From Lingula anatina (lineage: Eukaryota > Brachiopoda > Lingulata > Lingulida > Lingulidae), in contig NW_019775969.1 in assembly GCF_001039355.2 (NCBI RefSeq), positions 540,018 through 604,017 of the forward strand: DNA of 64,000 nt, read 5' to 3'. Below the pieces are notes generated by a model. That model was not told where the DNA came from. It saw only the letters and a list, made by a program, of their open reading frames with translations, and searched no databases. The translations under genes and the position numbers were made by a program. Below, piece after piece: positions 41,901 through 59,538 of this stretch (position 1 is its first letter; each line of letters starts with the position of its first letter).

Positions 41901-44900
41901 CGTGAGACTCCTATACCCACTGACACCACCCATGCCACTGCCATAGGCGCAGTGCAAGCCGCTATTACTGTACAAGCTGCTGCCATCATCGTGGTTACAA
42001 CTACTGGAAGGTAATGTTAGGACTATATTTATATACCATTGATTATAGTAACTGTTAAATCATGCAAGTTAAATCTCTGATGGTTAATACAGTCTTAATT
42101 CTTTTCTCACTATGATATTTTAATGCTTTAGATAGTAGATGTACTTGTGTTTTTCAGTGGGTCATACTTGGTTTTAGTCCATATTGATACCAATTTAAAT
42201 GAGTATTAAGACCAATAGTGTAATTTAAAGATTAAGCGAATATATTAGGTTCATTATATTAAAAAAATTGTATATAGTAACTGCTTTGTTATACGAATAA
42301 TAATGAAGCAAGTAAATTTTTAAATTTTATTGCTTCCCATTGCATGCATGGATCATTAGGTTAAAAAATAAGCATGGATGCCCATAAGTATTTTTTCTGC
42401 TTTAAACTTTTTTATTGCAGGAATTTCTGCTGATGAGGCCTGTCTCTTATATTTTGCCACATTTTACCCACTAAATGTTGTAATATTTGCAGGAGCAGTT
42501 GTATATGTATGAAATAAGTACAATAACATTAGTTCGCAAATGTACTTAAATGTTTTGTCATATAAAAGTGGTTTATGTAAAACTGCTGTGATGGCCCAAA
42601 TTGAGGTTATGCACATCTTCTTAGAGAGGGTTTACCTTACCAGCTTGTACATTTCAGTTGTTGCTCGATATAACATTTTCAGTCCCTGATGAACCAAGAG
42701 TTATTGTATGTTAACTTCATCCTGAATCTCTATTTTTGCAATTTCTGGTTCTTTTTTTTTTTTCTCTTCTCCTATAGAAGTGCTTTCCTGATTGCTAAGT
42801 ACCGACCACACTGCCCAGTCATACTTATTACTCGGAAGGGTTTTATGGCTCGGCAAGCTCACATGTCCCGAGGAGTTTTCCCCATCCATTTCACTGGTAG
42901 GAGGAAGTGGAGTCCTTGAAAAAAATTTTTGTATTTAGTCTAATGCCTTGGGTACTTTTTTGCATCTGACTGAGGCTTTGAAAAGTTTTGTACTAAACAA
43001 GCAGATTTCTATTTTATTTTATTTTTTGACTGGGTCTGACTCTAAGCATGTTATCAAGATGGCATTACATTGCTGTGTGTTTGTTAGAGATTGAATGAGG
43101 TCTGCCTATACGTGTGTGAGCATCTTTCTCTACTCTAACTGAACATGGATACTAGGGTATCCTACAAGTTGGGTCTTACAACTATAACAACAGCAATGCC
43201 ACTTACTTCATCTGAGTCAATTCTGTCAAAGTCTAATTTATTTATTGCACGACACGTTTAGCTGATAACAATGAAAAACCTTAAGACATGTTCCAGCCAC
43301 GTCCCCTCTGACTTTCATGTGTTTTGCTCTATGTATGTGTACACTATGCTTCCTAGGCTAGAACCACTGCACAGATTTCATTGTTTTGTGTAGAACACCG
43401 TCCTTGGTCGCCAACTACCGTCCAAGGTGTCCAGTAATAGCAGTGACCAGGTGGCCTGCAGTGGCCCGTCAAGGGCACCTTGTAAGAGGTCTATTTCCTA
43501 TCTATTTCACTGGTGGGTATGGCTAATGAAGTTTTTGATGCCCAAGAGAGAGTGTGTGTGCCCATTATTGTTTTGTTTTGCTTAGGACAGCCAGGTTGAT
43601 TGGCTCTTACCGGCCACCTTGCGTGGTTATTGTCATCACCAGGACAAAGCATGTATCAAGACAGTGCCACTTGACAAGGGGACTGTTCTGCCTTGACACG
43701 CCAAGTGGGTACTTTACCAGCTAGCCACCACAAAATTGCATGGAATTATTGTTGTAATTTTGCATGATTTATTTGTTCCCTAGAACGCCAGCAAGGATTG
43801 CTGCTATGCGCCCAATGTGCCCAATCATTGCCGTTACCAGAATGGCTCTTCCTGCCAGGCAGATCCATTTACATAGGGGTGTCTTCCCTATACACTTTGT
43901 TGGTGGGTAAACCCAACGTGCATGGGACTCACATACAACAAATCCGAAATTGCTTATTAATTATACTTAACTTTCAGTTTCCATTGAAATAAAAACTGTA
44001 ACATCTAAACCATAGGTCAATGAATGCCTGCTTTTGATGGGTGTTGGAACTCTGGTAATCTGCAAGAATCTAGTTCCATACCACTCCAAAGCAGCTGTCA
44101 TCTCATCAACAATATGCTTTGCTTGTAGCTGCTTTAACAAATCAAGAGATGTGCCAACACCAAGTACCAGTAGCAAATAAATTTTAACACGCTATTTTCC
44201 TGTTTACTGCTCCTTAAAACGAAATCCTCCATCACCATGAATTTTGAAATGGTAGGTTTTACAAAAAACAATTTCTTTAGAGCTACAAACTAAGGAAAAT
44301 AAACTAAGCAAAATGGACGGTAACAGGATGTATTAATTTCAAGCAAATACCCTGCTGACTAACCATTTTTGGAAGATGGGCAGTAAGAAAGATATTTACA
44401 AAAACTTTAAAAGAAAAGAGATGCAGAAACTTGAAGGTTAGCAGAGTTCTGGGTGAAGCATATTGCTGAAGTCATGACAGAACAGGGCTGCATTGGTAAT
44501 GGCAGGTCCTTTGGCTTGGGATGAAGCTTCGCATCCTTTTTATGTATTTGCTTTTTTCTAATATCAACAGCTGTATTTTATTGTAGATCAGCATTTTCGA
44601 TTGCCTCGTACCGCCCACGTGTTCCCATAATTGTGATAACGAGGGTGGCATATGTGTCCAGACAGGTGCACTTGTATAGAGGCCTTTTTCCTATTCACTA
44701 TGATGGTGGGTATCAGTCTTTGAGTGCAGGTGCAGATCATCATCCATGTGCATGCTATAGCAGTAATCAACAACTTAAAGGGAATGACATATATTTCTGC
44801 TTCCTAAGGGATATGGCTATTTCTGTTTTAGATCAGCTTTTCACCTTGCCTCCTATCGGCCACGGTGCCCTATAATTGTGGTTACAAGAATAGGCCAAAT

Positions 44901-46059
44901 TGCACGTCAATCGCATTTGTGTCGGGGTCTTTTCCCCATTCATTTTGTTGGTGGGTATAGATACAGAAGTGGCATTGTGCTTGTGGTGATTGATTTCCAT
45001 GCACTTTTTATTTCTGAGATAATCCATAAGATAATCCATGCATGTGTTGTTTATGTTTGTATCTTGTCTTTGTTTGTATCTCGTCTTTGTCTATCCTTCA
45101 TATTTGTATACTATAGAACCGCACAAAACATAGCAGCTTATAGACCTGGAATTCCAACACTTGCTGTTACAAGGTCCCCATCATGTGCACGCCAATGTCA
45201 TCTATTTCGTGGAGTATTTCCGCTTCATCATCTTGGTGGGTAATTTGATTGACTAATGGTGATATTTGATTGGCTTTAATAACAAACATGTCAGAAATTA
45301 ACACAGTTTTGATCATTCTGTAACCTCTTTTACTCCAGGTTGCTTAGTAGAGGGCTCAAAGATTTTAAAACAATTCTTAAATCAATATTTAGAATATCTT
45401 CTTTCTATAAATGTGTGAACTTTAGATAGGATTGCTATAGGGCATGTAGCAGTAAAATTTCATCATTATCAAACAAAATTGGAATGGTGTAATTCTTAAA
45501 ATATTTTTATTTTACTGTAGTTTTAAGTATCGACTTTAAATTTTAGTTTGGTGGAAGGAACTGAGAAGCAAGAACATAAACACATTTCACATTATAGTAT
45601 TTTGGTTTAGATAAAGGAAGAAAGAAGAACCTGTTATATCTGCATTCTACCTCTTGTATTAATTTGATTAATTATTGGTGTGTTAACTTCTCTACAGGTG
45701 AAATGTGACTTTTTAAAATAAGACACTAAATAGAACAATCTATTAATAACCCTATTATGTTGCCTATTTTATATTTAAAGAAAAATGATATTTTGTGTGT
45801 TTACATATATTTATATCTTAATTCAAAAGAGCCTCGTTGTGCTGAGTGGACTGAGGACATGGACCGCAGAATCTACAAGAGCATCGATGTGGGCAAGAAG
45901 CGTGGCTTCATGAAGGAGGGAGACCCACTGGTTGTGGTGACAGGGTGGAAGGCTGGTGCTGGCTTCACTAACACAATCCGTATCATCACAGTGCCAAAGG
46001 AGGCCCCCAAGTACGACCCCATCATTGGGTCTCTGCACATCACTAATTATGCAGATTAA
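35901..46059 (+). CDS. PKM: pyruvate kinase with a seven-member mutually exclusive exon cluster
   Basis: Glycolytic enzyme transferring phosphate from phosphoenolpyruvate to ADP. Constant exons: 35901..35936, 37451..37477, 38378..38558, 38940..39031, 39381..39500, 39661..39847, 40088..40230, 40466..40593, 40786..40936, 41240..41392, 41844..42010, then one of seven 119-nt exons (42778-45235), then 45830..46059. With one variable exon the product is 577 residues, and all junctions are in phase. Active-site motifs are intact: ICRLNFSHG (101-109), [52 protein letters not shown]. The C-terminus has the effector loop [12 protein letters not shown] and a WTEDMDRR block equivalent to W482..R489 of human PKM2. 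The residue matching PKM2 K433 is Thr (VTTTGR). The N-terminus is extended by a charged lead ([14 protein letters not shown]). A polyadenylation signal lies at 47022. Confidence 0.96.
42778..42896 (+). CDS. pyruvate kinase alternative exon 12a
   Basis: First of seven 119-nt alternatives, entered at TCTCCTATAG|A and left at ACTG|GTAGGAGG, the only one of the seven donors not reading GTGGGTA. It encodes 39 residues aligned without gaps to human PKM2 437-475: S at 437, KYRP at 443-446, variable tetrapeptide KGFM at 456-459, A463, H464, V469, P471, ending HFT. It follows a 767-nt intron. Confidence 0.93.
43394..43512 (+). CDS. pyruvate kinase alternative exon 12b
   Basis: 119 nt, acceptor TTGTGTAG|A, donor ACTG|GTGGGTA. 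Residues: T at 437, [13 protein letters not shown], variable tetrapeptide WPAV, G463, H464, L469, P471, ending YFT. Only 73 nt of intron separate it from exon 12c. If it is spliced after exon 12a, its frame shifts and meets TAA within the exon. Confidence 0.93.
43586..43704 (+). CDS. pyruvate kinase alternative exon 12c (most diverged)
   Basis: 119 nt, acceptor TTGCTTAG|G, donor CCAA|GTGGGTA. Residues: T at 437, [13 protein letters not shown], variable tetrapeptide TKHV, C463, H464, L469, but C instead of P at 471 and a replaced end LDTP. Its last base is A, so the codon shared with the final exon becomes Lys rather than Gly-to-Glu class GAG. It stays fully open with intact splice sites, so it is probably functional. 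Confidence 0.85.
43784..43902 (+). CDS. pyruvate kinase alternative exon 12d
   Basis: 119 nt, acceptor TTCCCTAG|A, donor GTTG|GTGGGTA, 79 nt after exon 12c. Residues: T at 437, [14 protein letters not shown] (Met replaces the Tyr at 444), variable tetrapeptide MALP, I463, H464, V469, P471, ending HFV. Confidence 0.92.
44587..44705 (+). CDS. pyruvate kinase alternative exon 12e
   Basis: 119 nt, acceptor TATTGTAG|A, donor GATG|GTGGGTA. Residues: S at 437, [13 protein letters not shown], variable tetrapeptide VAYV, V463, H464, L469, P471, ending HYD. It is 684 nt from exon 12d and 126 nt before exon 12f, which it resembles closely. Confidence 0.93.
44832..44950 (+). CDS. pyruvate kinase alternative exon 12f
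   Basis: 119 nt, acceptor TGTTTTAG|A, donor GTTG|GTGGGTA. Residues: S at 437, [13 protein letters not shown], variable tetrapeptide IGQI, S463, H464, L469, P471, ending HFV. Close similarity to exon 12e suggests a fairly recent tandem duplication of the pair. Confidence 0.93.
45117..45235 (+). CDS. pyruvate kinase alternative exon 12g
   Basis: 119 nt, acceptor TACTATAG|A, donor CTTG|GTGGGTA. Residues: T at 437, [13 protein letters not shown], variable tetrapeptide SPSC, C463, H464, V469, P471, ending HHL. It is the last of the series, followed by a 594-nt intron before the constant final exon. Confidence 0.93.
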
Positions 46060-48259
46060 CCTGTCATAGTTCAAGATCAAGCTCCAGGGTTGTTTTTGTC
46101 TTCAGTTTCTGGGAATTTTCAAAGGAGTTTTTCCCATTGGTGCATTGATGCCTTTTTACTATGTTCATGTCCGTTTCAACTCCATTTTGCCAATTGTTTG
46201 GTGCACATGGTGTGTAACTTAGTTGCTAATTTGGGAAGTTATGTACATAAAACATATTTACACCTTAACTTTGTTGTGCTAAGAGAGTGATCTGAGAAAA
46301 TAGTTTTAATGCATTGATGTTGATTGTGCCCCATGTTCCCATCCCATACACTAGTCTACATTTAGAAGGTGCCATAGCAAACTGATGTGTTGATTTTGAA
46401 TTTTTTTTATGAAAGCAGTTAGAAGATTTGCATATGAAGGTGTGGTTACTAATTGAGTGCTGGTGTTTTGAAAAGAGTTCTTGAGTTCTTGCTATTGATT
46501 TTTCAACAGTTGCACTTTATGAAAAAGTCTGAAGACTGTGATAGTACTGAAGAAACGGGATTGATCAGTATTATACATAATAATTGTAATAACATAGTTA
46601 TGTAAACCTTGGCAAGACAACAATGCCTTTGGAATGTTTTTTTGATTACAGATGATAAATTTACTTTATCACATTCATTGATGAACTTGCTTTATCACAT
46701 TATCTGAACTAAAAGGGTTCAATTAACAAATAACATAAAGAAAAAAGGAGAAATTACTCTTACCTGAAGACTTAATTGCTGTGACTCTGATGAGTCGTTT
46801 GTGGTCAAATAGTTTCCATAAAGATGATGCATTTACATTTTTAATGTACAAAATCCAACTTTGTACATAAGGTGGTTCACCAAAAGTGGTGACTTTCTTT
46901 TTATTTATTTATTTATTATTATTGTTGTTGTTCATAGTTTTTGTATAAACAATATGTTGAATTAAAAATGTTGGTGCAGTGATTACTGCAAACAATTAGC
47001 ACAAACCTGGTTCAAAAAATTAATAAAATATTGCATTACTTTGTTGTCATTTGTTGTTTATTTAAAGCATACTTTGAAATCTTTACTAGGTCAAATATTC
47101 CCTCTTACCTCTGACAAAATATGGAGTTTGAAGATTTATTAACGTGACAATGAAATGTGTTTATAGTGTGAAACAAATTGAATTTTTCTGTTTCTGAAGG
47201 GGAAAATGGAATTAGGAGGGGGGGGCGCTGAACTTCATAAACTTTGCTTGAAATATGCCAATCCTTTACTTTTGTGAGAACGGGTTTGGTTGGGAGAAGA
47301 GAGCTTCTCTTTTTAAATGACAGAAGATAGGAGGCGTGGTGATAGAAGCGGTAAATATCCGGTGATGATCTATACTTGGGTGCTCCAATCTACTGTTATA
47401 TCACCCGTGTTCCTCTTAGTGGCAAGTTCAGTACTTATTAAGTAAAATATAATGAAATTGCTGTCATAAAAATACCATAGTTGTCCGACGTAAGTATTCA
47501 AAAAAACCCACGACAAGTGAACAAAGTTTCTTCAACAAGTAGGAAATTGGGGTATTATACAATTGGAATTTCTTTGCTAAAGTAAAGCAAAAGTAATTTG
47601 TATATAATAAGGTTGGCCTGTCAATACCGCTGAATCCAGAAGAATTGAAAATACATAATTCAAATGGGTGAATAGTATTTGCAAACACCGTTTATCAAAT
47701 AACTATAAACTTCTTACTTAATTTACACCCAAATATTTTAATTCTTAAAAAAAGCTATGACCTGCATAAAGCCTAGGGTACATTTGTCACGGGCGACGTA
47801 CGATGAAATCTTATGCGATTTTCCGTACGATTTTTGTGACATGTATCTAGGGCGATAATGTTTACATTACGTGCAGGTACCGCGTCATTCCTCCGACAAG
47901 AATTTAAAGTCACTTACGGTAAAAACGATTTGTCGGTTCAAAGGCCTCAGTGCAGTTGCTGTGCGACTTCCCTGCTGCTTCCTTGAATATTGATGCGTTG
48001 TCGGTACAGCCCCTTACGGTTTTACGCACCAATGAGGCCATGCACGCAAAATATCCAATTAATGCAAGTGAATTACATGTGTACTCTTTTAAAATTTTAA
48101 GCCATCTTTACCATTTTAAGCCTACTAAAACCACCCAAGGTGGGAGGAAAAGAGACCAACAACAGGTCCAACCATTACCACGACCACTGCAAGTTCACCC
48201 CGTACAATGCACTAAGCGATGTCATCTGCGATAATGCTACGGCCTGCGGGCTTTCGATT

Positions 48260-48290
<31 letters not shown>

Positions 48291-48494
48291 TAGTTTTAGT
48301 TTGACAAATCGTAGAAGCTACAGAGGTCGTGAATCCGTACGATTTCGCACGGCCTCCGCGCAGACGCCGCACGAAAGGGGATATGCGAGCAGGTTTCCCG
48401 CACGTTTCCATATTCATTATGAAATGACAAGAATTTTCAATGTCATTAATATATATGTGTGTGTGTGTGTGTTGGGAGTTGCCCCAAGAAAATA

Positions 48495-49253
<759 letters not shown>

Positions 49254-49970
49254 GGAACAAATGCTCCGAATGTATTTTTTTCAGTATCTCAACCTCCATT
49301 TGCGTATGTTTCTTTCCTTTATTTTCTATCACAAGTTATTTTTGTACAACTTTTTAATTATTAGTAGGCACAATAATCAATGACCTTACTGAAGAAGTAG
49401 AGTTGTCTGTTCGTTATATTTAATAAGGACAGGGTCGACCTTGCCTTTGTCGACACACTATGAAGGCCTACTCCTTAGCTTTGGACATACTAAAACAACT
49501 TTCAATGTCCAAAACCCTTACAGAATAAATTTCATTTCTGCGATATCTCCGGAGTTGCACGAAAAAAGACCCTTCCCCTCCTTGATAATGTACATTGGTC
49601 TTGGATTGGTTGAAGCTGATGCTATGTACACCTACCTCCAATTAAGTTTTCCCAAATAAATCTTTACAGACAATTGCAAGTCTGGCACCGAGGGATGGCC
49701 CGATGACCCAAGCAGAGGGTTTTGTTTTTTGTGTTGAGTAATTTACCGATGCGTTAAAACAAAACTCGGCATTCACTTTTTATTTTTACATCTTTATGTC
49801 TATGCCAAACAAAATAAATTCTTTTAACAAAAGTCGCATTGCTTGCTTGCAGATTTTCAAGGTGTAATTTTATTTATTATGTTCAAATGTTAAATACATT
49901 TCCTTCGAAAGTATACAGAAGAAGCAAGTGTCGAGCAGGTGCGTTAGCCTTTTGTCGTGAAAGTTCTCTG

Positions 49971-49978
49971 TGACGTCA
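49971..49978. promoter_or_regulatory. palindromic CRE upstream of ANP32
   Basis: TGACGTCA lies 220 bp before the ANP32 ATG, with an inverted CCAAT box 26 bp further in. This pairing is common in CpG-type animal promoters. Another TGACGTCA lies at 51804-51811 in intron 1. Confidence 0.5.
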
Positions 49979-50197
49979 CGGATTAGGCCAACTCCCAAAT
50001 GTGATTGGTGAGATATCAATTCGCTTCATGAATATGTACAAAGTCGCGTGCTCGAGGGGTCCTTACAATTGATCAATACCAACACCCCTCTACGCGGCAT
50101 TGATCAACCCGCGCGTTGTGGCGATCATTGCATTCAACCTTTCGGTAGCAAAGTGAGATAGGAGCGTAATAATATTATACAGATCACAGTAAAAAAG

Positions 50198-57278
<7,081 letters not shown>

Positions 57279-59020
57279 GATCTTACGATACGAAACCGTA
57301 ACCTTCAACGTTTTCTCAACGAATTTCTACCCATTATTTGAGATTTGTAAAAATGACTTTAAAATGACACTAATCTTTCTATTGGATAATAACTTTACAA
57401 GGCAATACGTGGATATGCGATTTTCATTTACAACAATAATAACAATAAACAATGATAGAAGTGCCCCTCGCCGAGATTTACACGTGAACTCACGATTCCT
57501 TTCATTTTGTTTGGATATTTGACCTACGACAATAACGCACTGGCTTACTTTTGTTATTTACACACCAAGCAGAAAACTATCAACAAGTTGTAGCTCATTT
57601 AATTTTCCCCAGTGCCTTATTGTTTGCTTTCCAATTAATAATGGGAATATTACTCCCACTAACTCAAAACATTTCACATTTGCAAATTTAAGAAATTGGG
57701 ATCATTGTAATATTCCTGGCTTTATACGGTCAATGTACGCAGATTATACTGAGTCTCCAGTTAACGTAATAAAGGCAAGGGTCACGTTAGTATGTACACC
57801 TTTTTCACCCAGTCTTGCGTTGGTCTTATCATGGACAATTCAGTTTTTTAATAACTGAGATGGTAGCGTCAGTAGGTTTCGTGTCGTCAGTTAAGTGAAA
57901 GAAAGCTGTTTGTGACAAAATGTTACAGCCAGTCAAATATGCCCTATTCTACTCGTTTTTTATACCCCGCGGCCGTCGCCGCAAAATCTTACATGGAATT
58001 TGTTTCAGTGTGTTACAATCCTGGTTGAGATCTCTCACCGTGGCTCCCCTCTCGTCATTCACCTCTCAGGCCACAGGCCTAAAATTAATGGCGCTACATT
58101 GGGACAAGTGAAATAACTTTGTTTGTGACAAAATGTTACAGCCAGTCAAGTATGCCCTATTCTACTCGTTTTTCATACCCCGCGGCCACCTCCGCAAAAT
58201 TTTGTATGGAATTTGTTTCATAGTTTGTTGCAATCTTGACACATTTTTAAAACTACCTTTTGTCAGTTTTGTTCAACCATAGCAAAGAAAAAATTCATAA
58301 ATAATATTTTTTTTGCATCCGCCGACCCCTCCCCCTTCAAATAATCCTGGATCCGCCCCTGAAACCATTAAATTTGTCACTGAAAACATCGACGTATTAT
58401 ATGTATCTTTTATCGTGTAAGCCAGTAAAAACATTTTCTTTTTATGATGAACAAACAAAATATGTCTCGGTCAGACTCAGGCTATTGTACTTAAACGAAT
58501 TTTTATATTTTTGACGTCCTTTCAGTCTAGGGCTCTATAGTTATAAATGTTAAAAAATAGATGGGTGGACACTTTATTGGAATATGTAAATACCATACGT
58601 AAAATATGAAAAGCCATTATATAAGAATATGAATGCATTTAGGATTTGACTGACCTAATGATATACAGTATAACATGCGCATATATCCAATCTGACTCCT
58701 TTCATTTATCTCAACTGTAATTTGTAATTTTTTATAAGTACAATACAGTGCTACATGTAGGCGTGCAAAAAATATAAAAACTACACATGCATTTTCGTGT
58801 TTATAGCTCTGTTATATGAGCATGGTTATGGCTGTATAGTTAGTTTTGGTATGTTAAGGACGCTAGTTAAATCAGCTTGCTAAGCCACATCATTATGCAT
58901 GGTCTGCATAAATGTCACTCTTGAGCGAGAGGCACGGAAATAAAGAAGTATGCTCTATTCTAGCCCATCACCCTAAAACGTGACCCCCTCCCTTCAATAA
59001 ATAAATAAATGAATAAATAA
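57279..59020. other. ANP32 3' flank with a direct repeat and a lone hAT-like end
   Basis: After the ANP32 3' UTR, a block of about 113 bp (containing TGACAAAATGTTACAGCCAG and a CCCCGCGGCC core) occurs twice in direct orientation, at about 57908-58020 and 58121-58235. At 58320-58362 the sequence ends GGATCCGCCCCTG, the inverse of the common animal hAT-MITE start CAGGGGCGGATCC, preceded by a C-rich run; the other end was not found. A short (AATA)n tract at 58996-59020 abuts the DIRS element. No gene is seen. Confidence 0.6.
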
Positions 59021-59130
59021 TTTTACAGTTAAACGAGACTTACCTGTAAGTTGAAGTTTGACTATGATTCTACCGAGTCTTCAGGAACAGAGGGTTTACG
59101 TGAGATAGAACCGAGACCGCGCATGCTCAG
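59021..59130 (-). repeat. DIRS right inverted terminal repeat
   Basis: The outer 82 bp (59021-59102, starting TTTTACAGTTAAACGAGACT) are perfectly inverted at 59187-59268. The inner part (59096-59130) is the exact inverse of 63936-63970 in the left terminal repeat. The terminal portions of the two ITRs are related but diverged, as in DIRS1. Confidence 0.85.
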
Positions 59131-59186
59131 GTTTTAAAGGTGTGTGGTTGTCAGGAAAAAACTGTAACTGGGTAGGGAGGGTAGGG

Positions 59187-59308
59187 CACGTAAACCCTCT
59201 GTTCCTGAAGACTCGGTAGAATCATAGTCAAACTTCAACTTACAGGTAAGTCTCGTTTAACTGTAAAATTCTACCTCGTCTTCATTCACAACAGGGCTTA
59301 CGTGAGAT
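59187..59308 (-). repeat. DIRS internal complementary region
   Basis: Two abutting parts meet at about 59268: an 82-bp inverse of the right end and a 41-bp inverse of the left end (begins ATTCTACCTCGTCTTC). In DIRS1 such a region is thought to template completion of the ends during formation of the circular intermediate. Confidence 0.85.
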
Positions 59309-59538
59309 TTTAAAGTTCATGACAAGCACACACAAATTCCCAAAAAACAAACAACCAATGGAGATGAAACAAAGTGTAATATGTCTAGAAACATGAAAAA
59401 GATACACATATGTGCTCCACCAATAATATGTTGAAGATGGTAAAATCAATACTCATGAGCAACAATGTTCTATGACCTTTACTGTCTAGAACGGATGACA
59501 ATAAAAACATACTCAAAGTCTAATATACCATAATATAA

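Noticed and set aside
43967-44176. Minus-strand 69-residue frame between pyruvate kinase exons 12d and 12e that looks somewhat protein-like ([30 protein letters not shown])
   Set aside because: No family recognised, no matching neighbours or splice partners seen; possibly a fragment of an old insertion. Too weak to call.
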